This document shows, in pieces, positions 24,728-36,528 of a stretch of 64,000 nt of DNA. Both the position numbers and the translations under genes were made by a program. Position 1 is the first letter of the stretch, and each line of letters opens with the position of its first letter. The notes under the pieces are model-generated. The model had not been told where the DNA came from and did no database searches. It was given only the letters and a program-made list of their open reading frames with translations. The DNA is taken from assembly GCA_963969395.1 (NCBI GenBank), contig OZ017800.1:16524479-16588478 (forward strand), given 5' to 3'. Origin of the DNA: Pseudoscleropodium purum (lineage: Eukaryota > Streptophyta > Bryopsida > Hypnales > Brachytheciaceae).

Positions 24728-27700
24728 CTATTCTTTTGAAGTGATAACTAACAAGCCAAGAGCTCCAATTAAGAAGTACTGCACAGAGAAACAACAGTTG
24801 GACCATTAGAAAACCAGAGCACAGTTTCAACAAATTCATTGACTAAAAGCACAGATTCGGAAACTCATCCATCCAAGGTTCAGCTCCACAACATTCACTC
24901 CTGAAAACTGGCAAGCTCGATGAGGGACGTCAAATTCATGACTAAGTGGAAAATGCGAAGAGAAGAAAGAAACATAGAATTCACCTTGATGTAGGGCTGC
25001 TCTGTCATTATAATGGTAACCCATCCAACATAAGGTAGAAACCTGCAGAAAAGTATTTCCAATTATAGCTTTCGATAAACTCTGGACATTAAAAACTTCA
25101 CGTTCGGTAAGAACTCAGAATATTACAGTGTATGATAGGGAATGCAGTGAATAATTCAACAACTCACCCAACTGCTCGCCCCATAATGTGATGTCGTTGT
25201 AGCCATAATTGGTTTTGAGCATAAAGAAGGCGATCATCACCGGTATTGTTGTCTCCTGCAGAATCAACACAATTTACAAACCCTCTTTCAGTATATCACA
25301 CTTGGGGCAAAGTGAACTTGTTCTAAAGCACAGTCAGACCTTGAGAAATTCTTTCTCACATACATAACCTGAATTGACGTATGTGTATCTACTCACAACT
25401 GCAACAAGGAAAGACAATCCTCGAGTAGTTTATAAAATCATACCTTTTGTGAGAACTTCAAAATCCCCTTTCTCAATGTTCTCATGCACCTGCAATGATA
25501 CGCCGAATCACTTCATCAACAACAGCCATGGAGTATGGACTTCGATAAAAATTTGCGACTACACTGATGCTTCAACACAGTTCTCCAGTACAGTCCAGCA
25601 GAAGAATGTGTTCAAAATGCAGTAACAATCCGACAAGAAAGCCGGCAGATCTATAGATTGATGCAAACCAAAGAGAGCAATAGTAATAGTAATAGATATC
25701 AGTGCCCAAAAAATGCAAGACATCAATTTATGCATACTGAGAACCCTACAGCCCTTGCTTTTCATTAATCAAGTCACACAAACACATGCAAAATATAAGA
25801 CATGCTCACCTTGATCACTCTATGCACAATTGGTATATCCCGCCCCTGCAAAGTTGTACCAAACATAATTTTGCATGACAACCATCAGATAGGATCTTAG
25901 AGTCATGATTGCATTTCTTTATTTCTTTGTTACGCACTTATGGATCTCCTAAAGCTTAACCGTTTGAAAACGTTGGAACGTTGCCTCAATTCCAACCAGA
26001 ACTCTACATGTTGCAGCTGACCACCAAAAAACCACAAGCTATGCATCGGTTGCAAACTCACTTCAACGTGGAAAACCACGATTTCTCCAGCTCGAATTGG
26101 TGCTTTCCCCATGTGAAGAAAGAGGATATCTCCCTATCAACCATACACAAATAAGTAATCTTAATATCTGAAAACAACTCTAGGGCTCAAAATTTATAGA
26201 AAATAGTATCTAAGGGCAGTTCTGAAGGCTTCGAATTCTGATTCCGCAACATACTTAGAGGCCCCAAATAGAGGCCTCTAAGTATGTCACCTACAAAATG
26301 TCTAGAGTGTTTAAGGTCGGACAAAACATGAAAGACTGTCAGATTAGATGCATACCCTTCTAAAACCAGGCTCCATACTGCCTGACAGCACAACAACGAC
26401 AGGAGATTCACTCCCCGTGAAGCACATTAACCCTTTCCAGATGATCAAAGCTGACGTCACGATCATTCCTGAAAGTCGGTAACCAAACCACCTCACGATT
26501 ACTTAATCAAATCCGTTACTGAGCTTCACAGTTCTTAACTAACACGAGAATCTAGATAGCAATAATAATCCCCAATCAAAGAGCTACAAAACGCATCATC
26601 ACAAACCATCACGAAGGCATCTAACCAGAGCCCACACTAGGCCTCCGGGCTGACTCAAAACAAAAGCTCAGTCCGATTCATCCACTTGCAACGGAGTCCA
26701 TCACCCCGAGCTACCCCAAAATGCGCATCGCAAAGGAAACGCGACCTCCCTTCAAGCAATTGCAAATACTCCCAAGCAAAACCCTAATCCACATCACCAA
26801 TTAGAACACGGAAAAAACAAGCAAGCTACCAAATTCGTTATTGTGCTTTCAAAACATCGAGAAGCACAAAATTCAGACACAATCCTGTTTTAAAACGAAA
26901 ATCTCGATAGAAGTAATGCCATGCATCCAATTTCAGAGCTACACAGCACGTCATTAGGCTCCGCACAAAACAGCTCAACCCGATTCGTCCACCTTGCAAC
27001 AGAGTCCATAACCCCGATTTACCCCTAAAATGCAAATCGCACACGTAATACCCCCAATTACAAATACTCCTGACAATTTCCAGAGAAACCCTAATCCACA
27101 TCACCAATCGGAACGCGCAAAGAACAATCAAGCAACCAAAATCCTCCCCAGTTTTCTAAACATCAGGAATCACTCGATCCAAGCACAATTCTTCACTACA
27201 ACAAAAATCTAGATAGAATAATAGCACATACACAAATCCAAAAGCTACAACAAGGAAAGCATCCAACCAAAGTCCACACTAGACCACCGCGCTAACTCAA
27301 AACAAAATTCGACCCATCCACCTAAAATGCAAATCGCACTTGAAGCCAAATCCATTCCTCGGCTTTCAAACATCAGCCAGTACACAATCCAGACACAATT
27401 CCATCACCCCGAGCTACCCTCAAACGCGAATCGCACAAAATAAACCCCTGATTTCAACCACTCCCAACCATTTCGAGTAAAACCCTAACCCGCATCCAAA
27501 TTGCAACACGGAACGAACAACCAAGCAACCAAATCCGTCCTCAGCTTTTCAAAACACCAGGAAGCACACACAATACACACACAATTCCAGTACCCCGAGC
27601 TACCTCCAAAACGCAAATCGCACACGAAACACCCCCATTGCAACCACTCCCACCAATTTTTCGATTAAAAACCCTAATTCAAAGAGCTAGCAAGCAAAAG

Positions 27701-27787
27701 AGACATACCGAGACTGATGGCCTGCAATGCCATATGACGGAAGTTGGTGGCCTTGATGGCCGCGACGGTGTCGCCATAGACACCCAT
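24728..27787 (-). CDS. SEC11: Signal peptidase complex catalytic subunit SEC11 (eight exons, 180 aa)
   Basis: Exons (minus): 27787-27709, 26468-26356, 26133-26062, 25845-25810, 25489-25444, 25255-25168, 25042-24985, 24778-24728; all junctions are GT-AG and total 543 bp including the stop. The protein begins [12 protein letters not shown] and has an N-terminal membrane segment (IVTSALIIW). The Ser-containing motif LSGSMEPGF places the catalytic Ser near residue 57, [12 protein letters not shown] the catalytic His near 96, and [11 protein letters not shown] the catalytic Asp near 122. It ends in the hydrophobic [17 protein letters not shown]. This is the S26B peptidase that removes signal peptides in the ER membrane (established for the family). 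Length equals the usual plant 180 residues. The first ATG of the frame is used; the upstream in-frame extension has no ATG. The 1.24-kb first intron carries a repeat array. Confident call. Confidence 0.96.
26510..27660 (-). repeat. Degenerate tandem repeats filling SEC11 intron 1
   Basis: A marker block of the type CCATCACCCCGAGCTACC followed by AAAATGC.AATCGCA recurs at about 26698, 27005, 27398 and 27583. Linked blocks (AACCCTAATCCACATCACCAA, GAGCTACA, TCTCGATAGAA/TCTAGATAGAA, AAGCACAA) recur in the same order. Spacing is roughly 300, 395 and 185 bp, so units have gained or lost segments. Confidence 0.8.
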
Positions 27788-28140
27788 TGCGTGATTCCTG
27801 ATGCGCTCGCGATTCTCCTTCTCGTCCTTGCTGTGAGCACGAGCAGCTGCGGAGCTTAGCTTCACGACGATGAGCTGATCAATGCTGGAGAGTCCGATCA
27901 AGTTTCCGTCTGGTGGTCGCCGTCCGGGGGTAGTGGTGTTATGGAGTCGCCGTCCGATGGTCTGTGGGATTTGGGACGAAATCCGGGGTTGCGGCTGGGT
28001 ACGGGAGAAATATGTCACGGGCTCTGTATCGTCCTATCACGTGTCTTCACAACGTGACATGTGGAAGTTGTCCAATCATATGATAATCCCGCCCTATGAA
28101 GGGAATGACCCATTAATTCCTAAATACGCATGAAGGCATC
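27788..28140 (-). promoter_or_regulatory. Upstream region of SEC11 (5' UTR and promoter)
   Basis: GC-rich stretch ahead of the SEC11 ATG that ends abruptly at about 28140, where composition drops to AT-rich. It contains CACGTG-like sequence (ATCACGTGTC at about 28037, a G-box core) and CGTGACATG. These are sequence matches only; function is inferred. Confidence 0.4.
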
Positions 28141-30190
28141 ATATTTTGGTGTCAACTAAGCTTTGAAATTAAATAAAATATTTTTAGTTAAATATTCTTT
28201 AAATTATATTTTAAACATCAAAAATTCGTTTGTTTTTTTAAAATTATGATTTGAATTTTTTTAATTGAAATTCTGGTATAAGGTTAGTGTCCTTTGTAAA
28301 TCTTGATTTTTTCAGTATTAGAGGTTGCCTTGGAGATGAGCCTAAAATACTCTAAGTCCTTGGAAGAAAATCATAGTGGATATTCATTTAAAAAATTTGT
28401 AGAATAGGTTTTTAAGAAGATGTAAATTGATTATGGTTATACATGTTGTGTTCTTAAACCTCATAATTTTTTCATGACTTCAATTTTAGATTTGACATGT
28501 AGGAATAAGATTGAAAGATTTCAAATCACTTTCACAATATTAACACCCTTTTGATTAAACATTATATTCTTTCAATCTATAAGTAATATTATTGCATTTT
28601 CTTTTCTTATGTAATTTAAAATATATCTAGTTTGAATTTGTATGGTCACAATTTTGAAAAAGTTGATAAAACTTATCTAAACTATGGATTTTTGTTTAGT
28701 TTTGAGCAAACTCCAAGGAACTTCAAAAAACTCTTGCTTGGGCATTTAGAGATTGAAGTCTTATGGCATTAACCCATGATATACTTATTCCAATAATTAA
28801 ATGAGATTTGGGCTACATACATTATGTTGAATTAGTGGCCACAATCAATGTCTTAGATGATGGTGATAGAGTAATGAGTGACTTCAATAGGATATTTCTA
28901 CTTTTAATGTGAATTTGAGTGTGAATTCATCACATGAAGTGACTTTTTTTAAGCCTTGTGTATGTGTTTTGAAGAGGAAGGGGAAGGAAAGGGATTGAGA
29001 AAAATAATTGGAAGTCACTTGATGGCATTTGAATCAATTGTTGAAGATAAAAATTAGCTAGAAGATGAAATTTAATACAAGTTGAACTATCATAGTTGTA
29101 TCAATAACTGAATCTATATAGAAGATGACTATTAATTTCTAATTATTATTGTTATGAAAATTGATGAAACTTAGAAAATTAGGGAAGGAATAGAGAAGAG
29201 GTTTAGTAGTCAAATTTATAATGGGTTATAATAAATGGAGTTGTTTGATTCTATACAACAACCCTCAAATAGTAGAGGCCATGTAAAGCAACAATTTGAA
29301 ACAACATATTTCATTTGGATGTCATTTTAACATCTAGATGTCACCATGTTCAACTAGTACAAGACCACTTCAGAGTTTTTTAGACATATAGAAGGTTCAA
29401 TAATAATCCAAATTGGAAGTGCTATTTGTCACTGAATTTAACTTAGTATGAGAAGAAACTTTTGTATCTAGTGAATACTTCAATTCATGCACCTTCTACG
29501 TTAAATATTTAAAAAATTAATGTCTTGCAACTATTGCCACACCTTTGAGGTTTTATCCTTTAGTGCTTAAATCCATTCTTGAAATTTTCTACATTTTTGC
29601 TTGTATCTTTATAAATATACATTATCAACTCAATTTCATCAAATTCAATTTATAAAAAGTGTAGTTTTTTTATAGTCAAGCATTGATTTGGATGAATGAG
29701 AAAGTTTTGTGGTCTAAAGAATCCCTCAAACTTTTTTTTTGTTCATTGTCCAAAATTGGGACATTGGAACACTACTTAAGGAGAACTAAGGTGAAAATAC
29801 CCAAAACCATCTACGCATGTACTCTTAACAAATATAACTTCTTCTTGAAAGTGTCCCCAATAATGCAATTAAAATGTTCTCATACTTAACTATAATTGTT
29901 TGATTAATGATTCTCTAGATTTTAGTATTATGATCAAGCTATGTAATAGTATCAATGGCCTAGGGAGTTCTACTTTGAATTTTTTTAATAATTACTTGTC
30001 TTATCCAAAAATTATAATTTTTAAAAAATTCATGATTTTAAATTGCTATTACTATAAAAATTATTTTCTTTTCTAAAAAAGATGCCTTCAACCATGTTGA
30101 ATGGCTTATTTTTTACTATTTGGGGTGTTTTTCACCTTACACCATTCTCTAAGCCCTTTATCAATGGAAGTACTCTCAATTTTTTAATTT
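28141..30190. other. AT-rich intergenic region, no gene seen
   Basis: No protein-like frame and no internal repeat recognised on either strand. Confidence 0.55.
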
Positions 30191-30209
30191 TTTTGGCTTA
30201 GCCCCAAAA

Positions 30210-30505
30210 TAAGATAGGATGCTTTTAAAGCGCCCCTACTCTAGAAGCAACCACTAACATAGAGGTACATTTTACTTTCTTCAATGCACGAAGAGTATAC
30301 ATTTTAGGAGGTGGTCGCTATTTGTGACATCCACATTTCAACTTCAAAAATTTGTAACTAATTCCACAAAGGTCCAAAAAATATGAAACGACTTGGGTTA
30401 AATGCCAATTTCATTTTTCTTCCTACTAAAATTCACTGAAAAATTATTTCAAGGATTTTAGCTTCCCCGAAAAGGCAACCAGCTCCCAAATGGTCGCTTT
30501 AAGAG
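30210..30505 (-). mobile_element. MITE family M2, copy 2, adjoining the DUF3067 promoter
   Basis: Reverse-strand copy of 8868-9183. AAGATAGGATGCTTTTAAAG at 30210 corresponds to the TIR, and GGTCGCTTTAAGAGG at 30493 is the other, eroded end. Interior blocks (AGGAGGTGGTCGCTA, CCAAAAAATATGAAACGACT, TTAAATGCCAATTTCATTTT) match copy 1 in inverted orientation. It lies immediately upstream of the GC-rich start of the DUF3067 transcription unit. Confidence 0.75.
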
Positions 30506-30890
30506 GAGACTGCCATAAAGCGTCCTCTTTCCACTGGCACAATTTCCAGAGTTCCCCGTTGGGAATTTCCACTGGCAAAGAGGCCCTGCACCTGGCGTGC
30601 CAATTTCGCAGTTCAATAGGGAGGCTCCCCGTTGACGTTCTGGTTGGTGGCGCCAAATGCAGCCTCTCCATCACTCAATCGCAGCCCTCGGCGTTGCTCC
30701 GTGGTGCGAGAGGTCTCGCAAGCCCCACGCTAGCTCTCCAGCTCTCCATCGCTGGCTGCCTTCAAGCGCACATCAAACAAACCCTAACGCAACGCCCTCG
30801 CGCCACTCCCTCCTCCTCCCCTTCGCCGGCATGCCCGCTACGTTCATGGTGTAGCGCGCACGGCCACCTCCGTTGCTCATCCTCCACCAG
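30506..30890 (+). promoter_or_regulatory. Putative promoter and 5' UTR exon of the DUF3067 gene
   Basis: GC-rich segment ending in CCTCCACCAG|GTACGTCT, a strong donor at 30891. The matching acceptor is TTTGACAG ahead of 32329. It contains short out-of-frame ATGs but no recognisable protein. Placement as a non-coding first exon is inferred from the donor and the composition. Confidence 0.5.
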
Positions 30891-30899
30891 GTACGTCTC

Positions 30900-32250
30900 T
30901 TTTCATGTCGCCTTTGACCGCGCCCACGGGCATCAAATCATCTCTATTTGGAACTCCTCATCATGTGAGAATTGGCACTGGTAACTTGCGAATTTTTCGC
31001 GGTTGAGGATTTTGCACGTTTAGATTGAGTTTTGGAAATGCTCCTGTGGAAATCATTTTGTGGCTGGACATGAGGAAGGAGAACGGTTGTTGTTCAGTAG
31101 GAGCTTGAATTGAAATTTGGTGACAGTAACGAATGAAATGCCCGAAGCGCACCGAAGCTTTCTATAAGATGCGACTTCATGTCGTCTTTGGCTGCGCGCA
31201 CACGCATCATATTCATTTCTGTTTGTGACTCCTCATGTGAGAATTGACACTGGTAAGCTTGCGAATTCCGCGGTTGAGGATTTTGTACGTGTAGATTGAG
31301 TTTTGGAAATACTCCTGTGAACATCTTTTTTTCTGGCTGGACATTGAGGAAGGACTATGGTCGTCGTTCAGTAGGATCTAGGACTGAAATTTGGTGACAT
31401 TAAAAAATTTACTGCTCGAAGCGCACCGAGGCTTTCTATATGTTGTGATTTCATGTCGCGCGAACAGGCGTTAAATTCGACTCTGTGTTTACTCTGCATA
31501 TCACAATTGGCACTGATAGCTTGCGAATTCCGCGTTCGAGGATTTTATACGTTTACATTTAGTTCGGAATGCTCCTGTGGAAATCTTTTCTGGCTGGACC
31601 GGAGGAAGGTCAACGTTTGTTGTTCAGACGGATCTTGGATTCAAATTTGGTGACAATGACGAATGAATCGCCCGAAGCGCACCGAATCTTTCTTTAAGAT
31701 GTGATTTCATGTCGCCTTTGGCTGCACGCACAGGCATCAAAATTTTTTCTGTGTTTACTCTTCATGTCACAATTGGCACTGGTAGCTTGGGAAATCCGCG
31801 TTTGAGGACTTTGTACGCTTGGATTGAGTTTTGGAATGGTCCTTTGGTAGAGCTTGTGGCTAAGAAACTTCAGAGCCGGAGGTGATGAGTCGTATTATGC
31901 CATAATTGGCAGCGCCTGCGTGTTTCTCGCTTGAGGATTCGTGCGACTAGTGTATGGCACGATTTGAGTTTTAGAAATTTTTCTCTTGATGTCTTTTGCT
32001 GGCTCGACATTGGGAGGTTCGTGTTATTCAGCGGAATCTTGGATTTAAATTTTGCGACAAGAATAATGCATTAAGCGCACCGAGGCTTTGTTATAGGATG
32101 ACATTTCAGTAGAGCTGCCGGTTTTTTCTCGCTGGACATCGAGAGGTTCGTGTTACTGTTGTTTATTAGAACCTTGGATTGAAATGTGGCGACAATAACG
32201 GACGAAGCGCACGAAGCACATTAATATGTAATTTCATTGCAGTAGAACTT
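30900..32250 (+). repeat. Degenerate tandem repeats filling the 5'-UTR intron of the DUF3067 gene
   Basis: Units begin TTCATGTCGCCTTTG at about 30903, 31176, 31449 and 31706 (spacing 273, 273 and 257 bp). Each carries, in order, CGCACAGGCATCAAA, CAATTGGCACTGGTAGCTTG, GAGGATTTTGTACG, TTGAGTTTTGGAA, TGGCTGGACAT and GAAGCGCACCGA. Two or three further, more eroded partial units continue to about 32250. The intron is 30891-32328. Confidence 0.88.
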
Positions 32251-32361
32251 GTGGTAGCTGGTTTCGTTGTCATGTTGAAATGGAGTATCAAACTGGACGA
32301 AGCTCATGTTCTTCGCTTTGTTTGACAGGTGATACTTTCGCTCCACGGCCTGGTAGGACAG

Positions 32362-34039
32362 ATGGCAACTTCCCTGACTGTGTCTTCAAAATTTACCATC
32401 ACTTCCTATAGATCCGAAGTTTTTGGAGATTGCGGCAACGTGAAACAGGGATGGCATGCCAAGAAAAATGTTTCATTGTCAAATTCTTTGTTAGGATCAG
32501 GAATGTCTCGACATGGCCATGTACATAATCGTGTTGAGAAGAAAGGGTCTTCTCCATGCCAGGCTCTGTTCGGATGGAATGCTCCTAATGATGAGGATGA
32601 CGCGAAAGATGACTCAAGCGACGATGACTCGAATAATAACGTAACTCCCTCTTTTCCATCCTATTGCGCTTCAGGTCAGCTTGGAGCACATTCTTGCTGC
32701 TGCTTGATATCAGTATTGGATGTTTCAACACTCGGGTGTTGAGATGATTTCCAAGGTCGACCCCTCAGCTTTGTCTTCCGGGAGTTGTAGTGACCTTGAT
32801 TTTTCATAAGCAAATTGTGGTCAACTTTTAATAGAATTACCCTTTTTCCGGTTCACTTCATGTACAATTTTTTTGTCAGACATTTGCTGTACTTGAGAAT
32901 GCCATTTGCACTCACACGTGCTCCTTGTCTTTTCTTTCAGTTAAGCTCAGAGGCTTTCCGGGAACAAATGGAACGAATGGTAAACGTCAATAACAGTGAT
33001 GATGTCTCTTTTCGAGGAATAGATTTGGCTACGATCATAAGAAAGAAATACGGGAGATCTTATGATGTGCAATTTATTAAGAAAGTGAGTACGCGACCTA
33101 CGCTTTTGACATGTAACAGTAAACCGTTCGCCTACAGAGTGCAAGAAGTTGTGAAGTTGGATTTCTTTTGACAGACAACACTCACTAGACCTAACAAACA
33201 CTCCCTCTTTATTTACGCAGGAATTCATGGGGCGCCAGCTCTTAGCTATGAACGTGATGTGGAAGTACCGCGAGCAGGTAATGAACAATATCTAAAGTGG
33301 TCTTCCGTTTATCCGTTTCTTGTAAGTTGCAGGGATTTGGAGCTTTGTTTCTTAGTGGTCGATTTAGTATAATTTACCCACTATGAAGATAAATCAGAAC
33401 GATTCCTAGTTGCGACTTTTACAAATACGTCTGTAAATGGCAACGATACCTGCAGCTTCTTGTTGGCAGTTCTCTATCATGTTTGGAACATTCAGAAAGT
33501 GAGGTGTGATTTGAAATCACTACTGAATCATCACGTGGTTGTACTTACTTCGTTTCCTCTTCACCTCAGCGCTCCTTTCCTTTAACAGAGGAGGAATACC
33601 TTCTACACCTAGATGACATTGCCAACAATTTGAGATGCTGGGGAGCTGTCGGTCTTGTTCGCAACAGTCTGGAGAAGACCAAAGAACGACCCCGTATCGG
33701 CAAGGCAAGCTATTGAATCACAACTATTCCAACCTTTTTGCTCATGTCAACTGAGTGTTCTTTCGTTATCACGTGATGCGTTACCATGCTGTTTCCAGTA
33801 GCATCGCTCCGTATTGAGATAAGGTAGAAAAACTTGTTCCAAAGTGTTCAGCATGATTAAGTTCATCAATCGTTTTTACCTAAGCCCTTATAGGACGTTG
33901 GTTTATCTTCTGGTGAGTGATATTGTGAGCAATCCTAGCTCTGTTGGAGGCTAATACCTGACTTTTCTTGCAGGCTGTGAGCATATTCATTAACCTAGAC
34001 GAATCTGGAGGAAGAGCGAGAGAGTGGATAAGCAGGTGA
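32362..34039 (+). CDS. Plastid-type DUF3067 domain protein (five coding exons)
   Basis: Coding exons: 32362-32674 joined to 32951-33084 (alternative 32362-32640 joined to 32941-33084; both keep frame), 33221-33277, 33570-33704, 33974-34039; 234 or 226 residues. The conserved part reads IDLATIIRKKYGRSYDVQFI, MGRQLLAMNVMWKYREQ, SFPLTEEEYLLHLDDIANNL, CWGAVGLVR, RPRIGKAVSIFINLDE. This is the DUF3067 family shared by cyanobacteria and plastid-bearing eukaryotes (recognised from memory); its function is unknown to me. The first about 90 residues are Ser-rich, basic and unconserved, then acidic (NDEDDAKDDSSDDDSNNN), consistent with a transit peptide plus linker (inference). The ATG is the first in the exon after the 5'-UTR intron. 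The last intron has a GC donor. Confidence 0.88.
33705..33973 (+). other. GC-AG intron in the DUF3067 gene
   Basis: The exon ends ATC GGC AAG and the intron begins GCAAGC rather than GT; the acceptor is TTTTCTTGCAG|GCTGTG. The join restores the conserved family sequence RPRIGKAVSI exactly, so the GC donor is required. AAG|GCAAG is the usual strong context for GC donors. Confidence 0.85.
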
Positions 34040-34801
34040 AGATGAACAAGGCGGGCTGCAATTCAGGATTCCTTTTTTATTACACAATTGGTACTATATT
34101 TTGAAGATTTGTTGGCTGTTCATCTATAGGGATGACAATGTTTATTACAGTTTTCCGCTCTGAGAGATGTTCTAGGCAGTTGGAGAATCTTGAAGGGATT
34201 AATTTTCCTGAGGGCTTCTGCTTGTATGTACATGTACGTTTTGATTAACCAGAAATCTTTCAATCTGAGGGTGAGCGTGGATAATCGGAGACTAGTGTTC
34301 TGAATTGGTCGCTTGTGCTGATTGACCGCCGTTTGTCTCGTGATATTTTCTGCGTCGCTGGTTGTTTCTACTATGTTTTCAGAGTGGTGAGCCTCCTTTT
34401 CTCAGTGTGGTTTCCTTATACGTGTCTATTTGTTGATGCGGTGATATAACCTTCGAATCTTGCTTCTGGGGAAACGGCTCCATCCAACCCTCGAAGAAAC
34501 TCGTCATCTGGGTGCTGCTTTTCAGTGACGAATCGATACCGGTACTATTCCCGGGGTAAGGGATCCGCACCTCTAGACCATATATTTTGAAATGCCTACA
34601 GCGGAATGAAAAAACTTTGGGAAAAATTAGATGCAGGGAAAGTAAGGATCCTATCAACAACATAGATCTGAATAAGCAAAATCTCCGCAATCTGCTAGTC
34701 ATTGTGAGGAAGTTGGGAACAGTTCTCAGAAAGAGAAATGAACACTGAAACAATGAGACACATTTGCGTTTTTCAGGTTGTGTTTTTCCTTTTACCACGT
34801 A

Positions 34802-35390
34802 CTCCCTCCGTCTCAAAATAAATCCAAGGCTTCCAAATATACAAATATACTTGTCTCAAATTAAATTAAATTCGGAATTGGCTCTTTACAACTTGACAAA
34901 CAACTGAAGCTAGTTCAAACACCTTAAAGCAAAAGAATTCATAGATATCATGCTCCAAAGACTATATAGGAATTTGATCCTTATAAAGAGAATCAAAATG
35001 CAACCTCTAACCAACTGAAGGCAAAGAAGTCAACCCAACACTATATAAAAATTGCTACTATCAAATCTCTTGTTGAGAAATTCCTTAAATTAAATCACAA
35101 GATATTGTTAGAATTGAATATAGAGGATGTCAATGGACATCCTTGTACTAACATTGTTGAGAGAATGATCAAAATTAATATCACTAGAGTAGTTTCAAAA
35201 AGTGTAAAAATTGTTAATTTCATTGCTTGTTTTCAACATGTGCCACTTCACTATTGACTTCTATTCTTTTACACCTAATGGGGCTTAGTAGAAGCTACAA
35301 TAACTACACAATCCCTTGAAAATAGGAATAACTCACACATTAATCTAGCCATTTCTAGAGAACCTCAGATTTATTTTGAGATAGAGGGAG
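34802..35390. mobile_element. Stowaway-type (Tc1/mariner) MITE, about 589 bp
   Basis: The left end CTCCCTCCGTCTCAAAATAA and the complement of the right end CTCCCTCTATCTCAAAATAA are terminal inverted repeats with the classic plant Stowaway/mariner consensus. The element is flanked on both sides by the TA dinucleotide (34800-34801 and 35391-35392), the expected target duplication. The interior is AT-rich without an open frame. It lies about 760 bp downstream of the DUF3067 stop. Confidence 0.9.
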
Positions 35391-35392
35391 TA

Positions 35393-36528
35393 TGTGTAAA
35401 TAATGTTCTATGTAGTACACCCCATCATTCTTGACTAATTTAGTCTCTTTGGATTCAATTTGTTAATCAATTCAAACATTGTAGGTGTAGGATAGAAGAC
35501 ATGTAGGTTGAAAGTTGATCATGAGTTTATCCAACTTTGGAAATTCCATTTGCAACAAAGTGAAGTATATCTCATTAGATTTGATGTACTATTCATTTTT
35601 TTGTGCTTTGGTATTGATGTTGATATATTACAATTGGTTCTTATAACCAATTTTTTTCAATTGTTGTGTTCATCAGATTACTTGTTATTGTCAATTTAGA
35701 TAGTATCATTTTCCAATATTAGTTGACCAATCATTTAGGTTTTAGAAGGTAGTTTTAATTTAAGTAGGAACTTATTTAAATGGATGAACATTTTGACTAA
35801 GTAGGTGAACTTTACATAAAAGATAGAGTACTTGGAAAGAGTAAAAACGGAAGAAATTTCCACATTAAGATCCATACATCTTCTAAATAATTTTCTTTTT
35901 AGGTGTTGAAGATCATTCAACCATTTGCAAATCATGTAGTATGGAAAAACTAAAATAGATAAAATGGATGATTGATTGTCTTAATAATCAATCATATGCT
36001 TTCTAATTAATCCAATTTTGGTTCCCACTTTTCACCTTTGATCACATTATATGTTCATAGATGGTAGTTCTACCATTGCCAATATTATTCTATTCAAGTT
36101 TTGCGGACAAATTCATGACACATACTATATGCTTTTTTGTTTTATAATACTATTCAAGTTCATTCAATTAGTCCAACTCCTTCATACTAATTTAATAAAT
36201 TTTGAATGAATATAGTCTAATTCTTGCAAATATTTGAATGAAAGCAAATGTAAGCTAAGAAAAATAGAAAAAAATTGGATGATAGCTATACTATTTGAGA
36301 TTTGGTATCAAAATAGTGTGAACAAAAAAAATTAATCTATAATAATGTAAATTTGCATATTATTGCATCTTACAAATTTGCATAATTTCTATATGACTAC
36401 ATATTAGTATTACTATTGTATAGTGCACTATATAATGAAACTTGAATATCCTATTATTTGAGGATTTTGTTGCCCTTCATGCAAGATCTTTAAATTTTAG
36501 TATTACTATTGTATGGTGTAGTATGTAA
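35393..36528. other. AT-rich intergenic region, no gene seen
   Basis: Parts of 35940-36500 resemble 44690-45180 (TTGACAATC..AATGATCAATCATAT, CACTTTTCACCTTGATTACATTATAT, CATACCATATGCTTCTTTGTTTTATA type blocks), so a further dispersed repeat is present. No gene was recognised. Confidence 0.5.

Noticed and set aside
27788..28018. N-terminal extension of SEC11 of about 77 residues
   Set aside because: It has no ATG and is low-complexity. SEC11 proteins of plants start at the MG.YGDT-like residue and are about 180 residues long.
30490..30984. 164-codon plus frame at the start of the DUF3067 locus
   Set aside because: It crosses the strong donor at 30891, begins inside the MITE end and resembles no family; better explained as 5' UTR.
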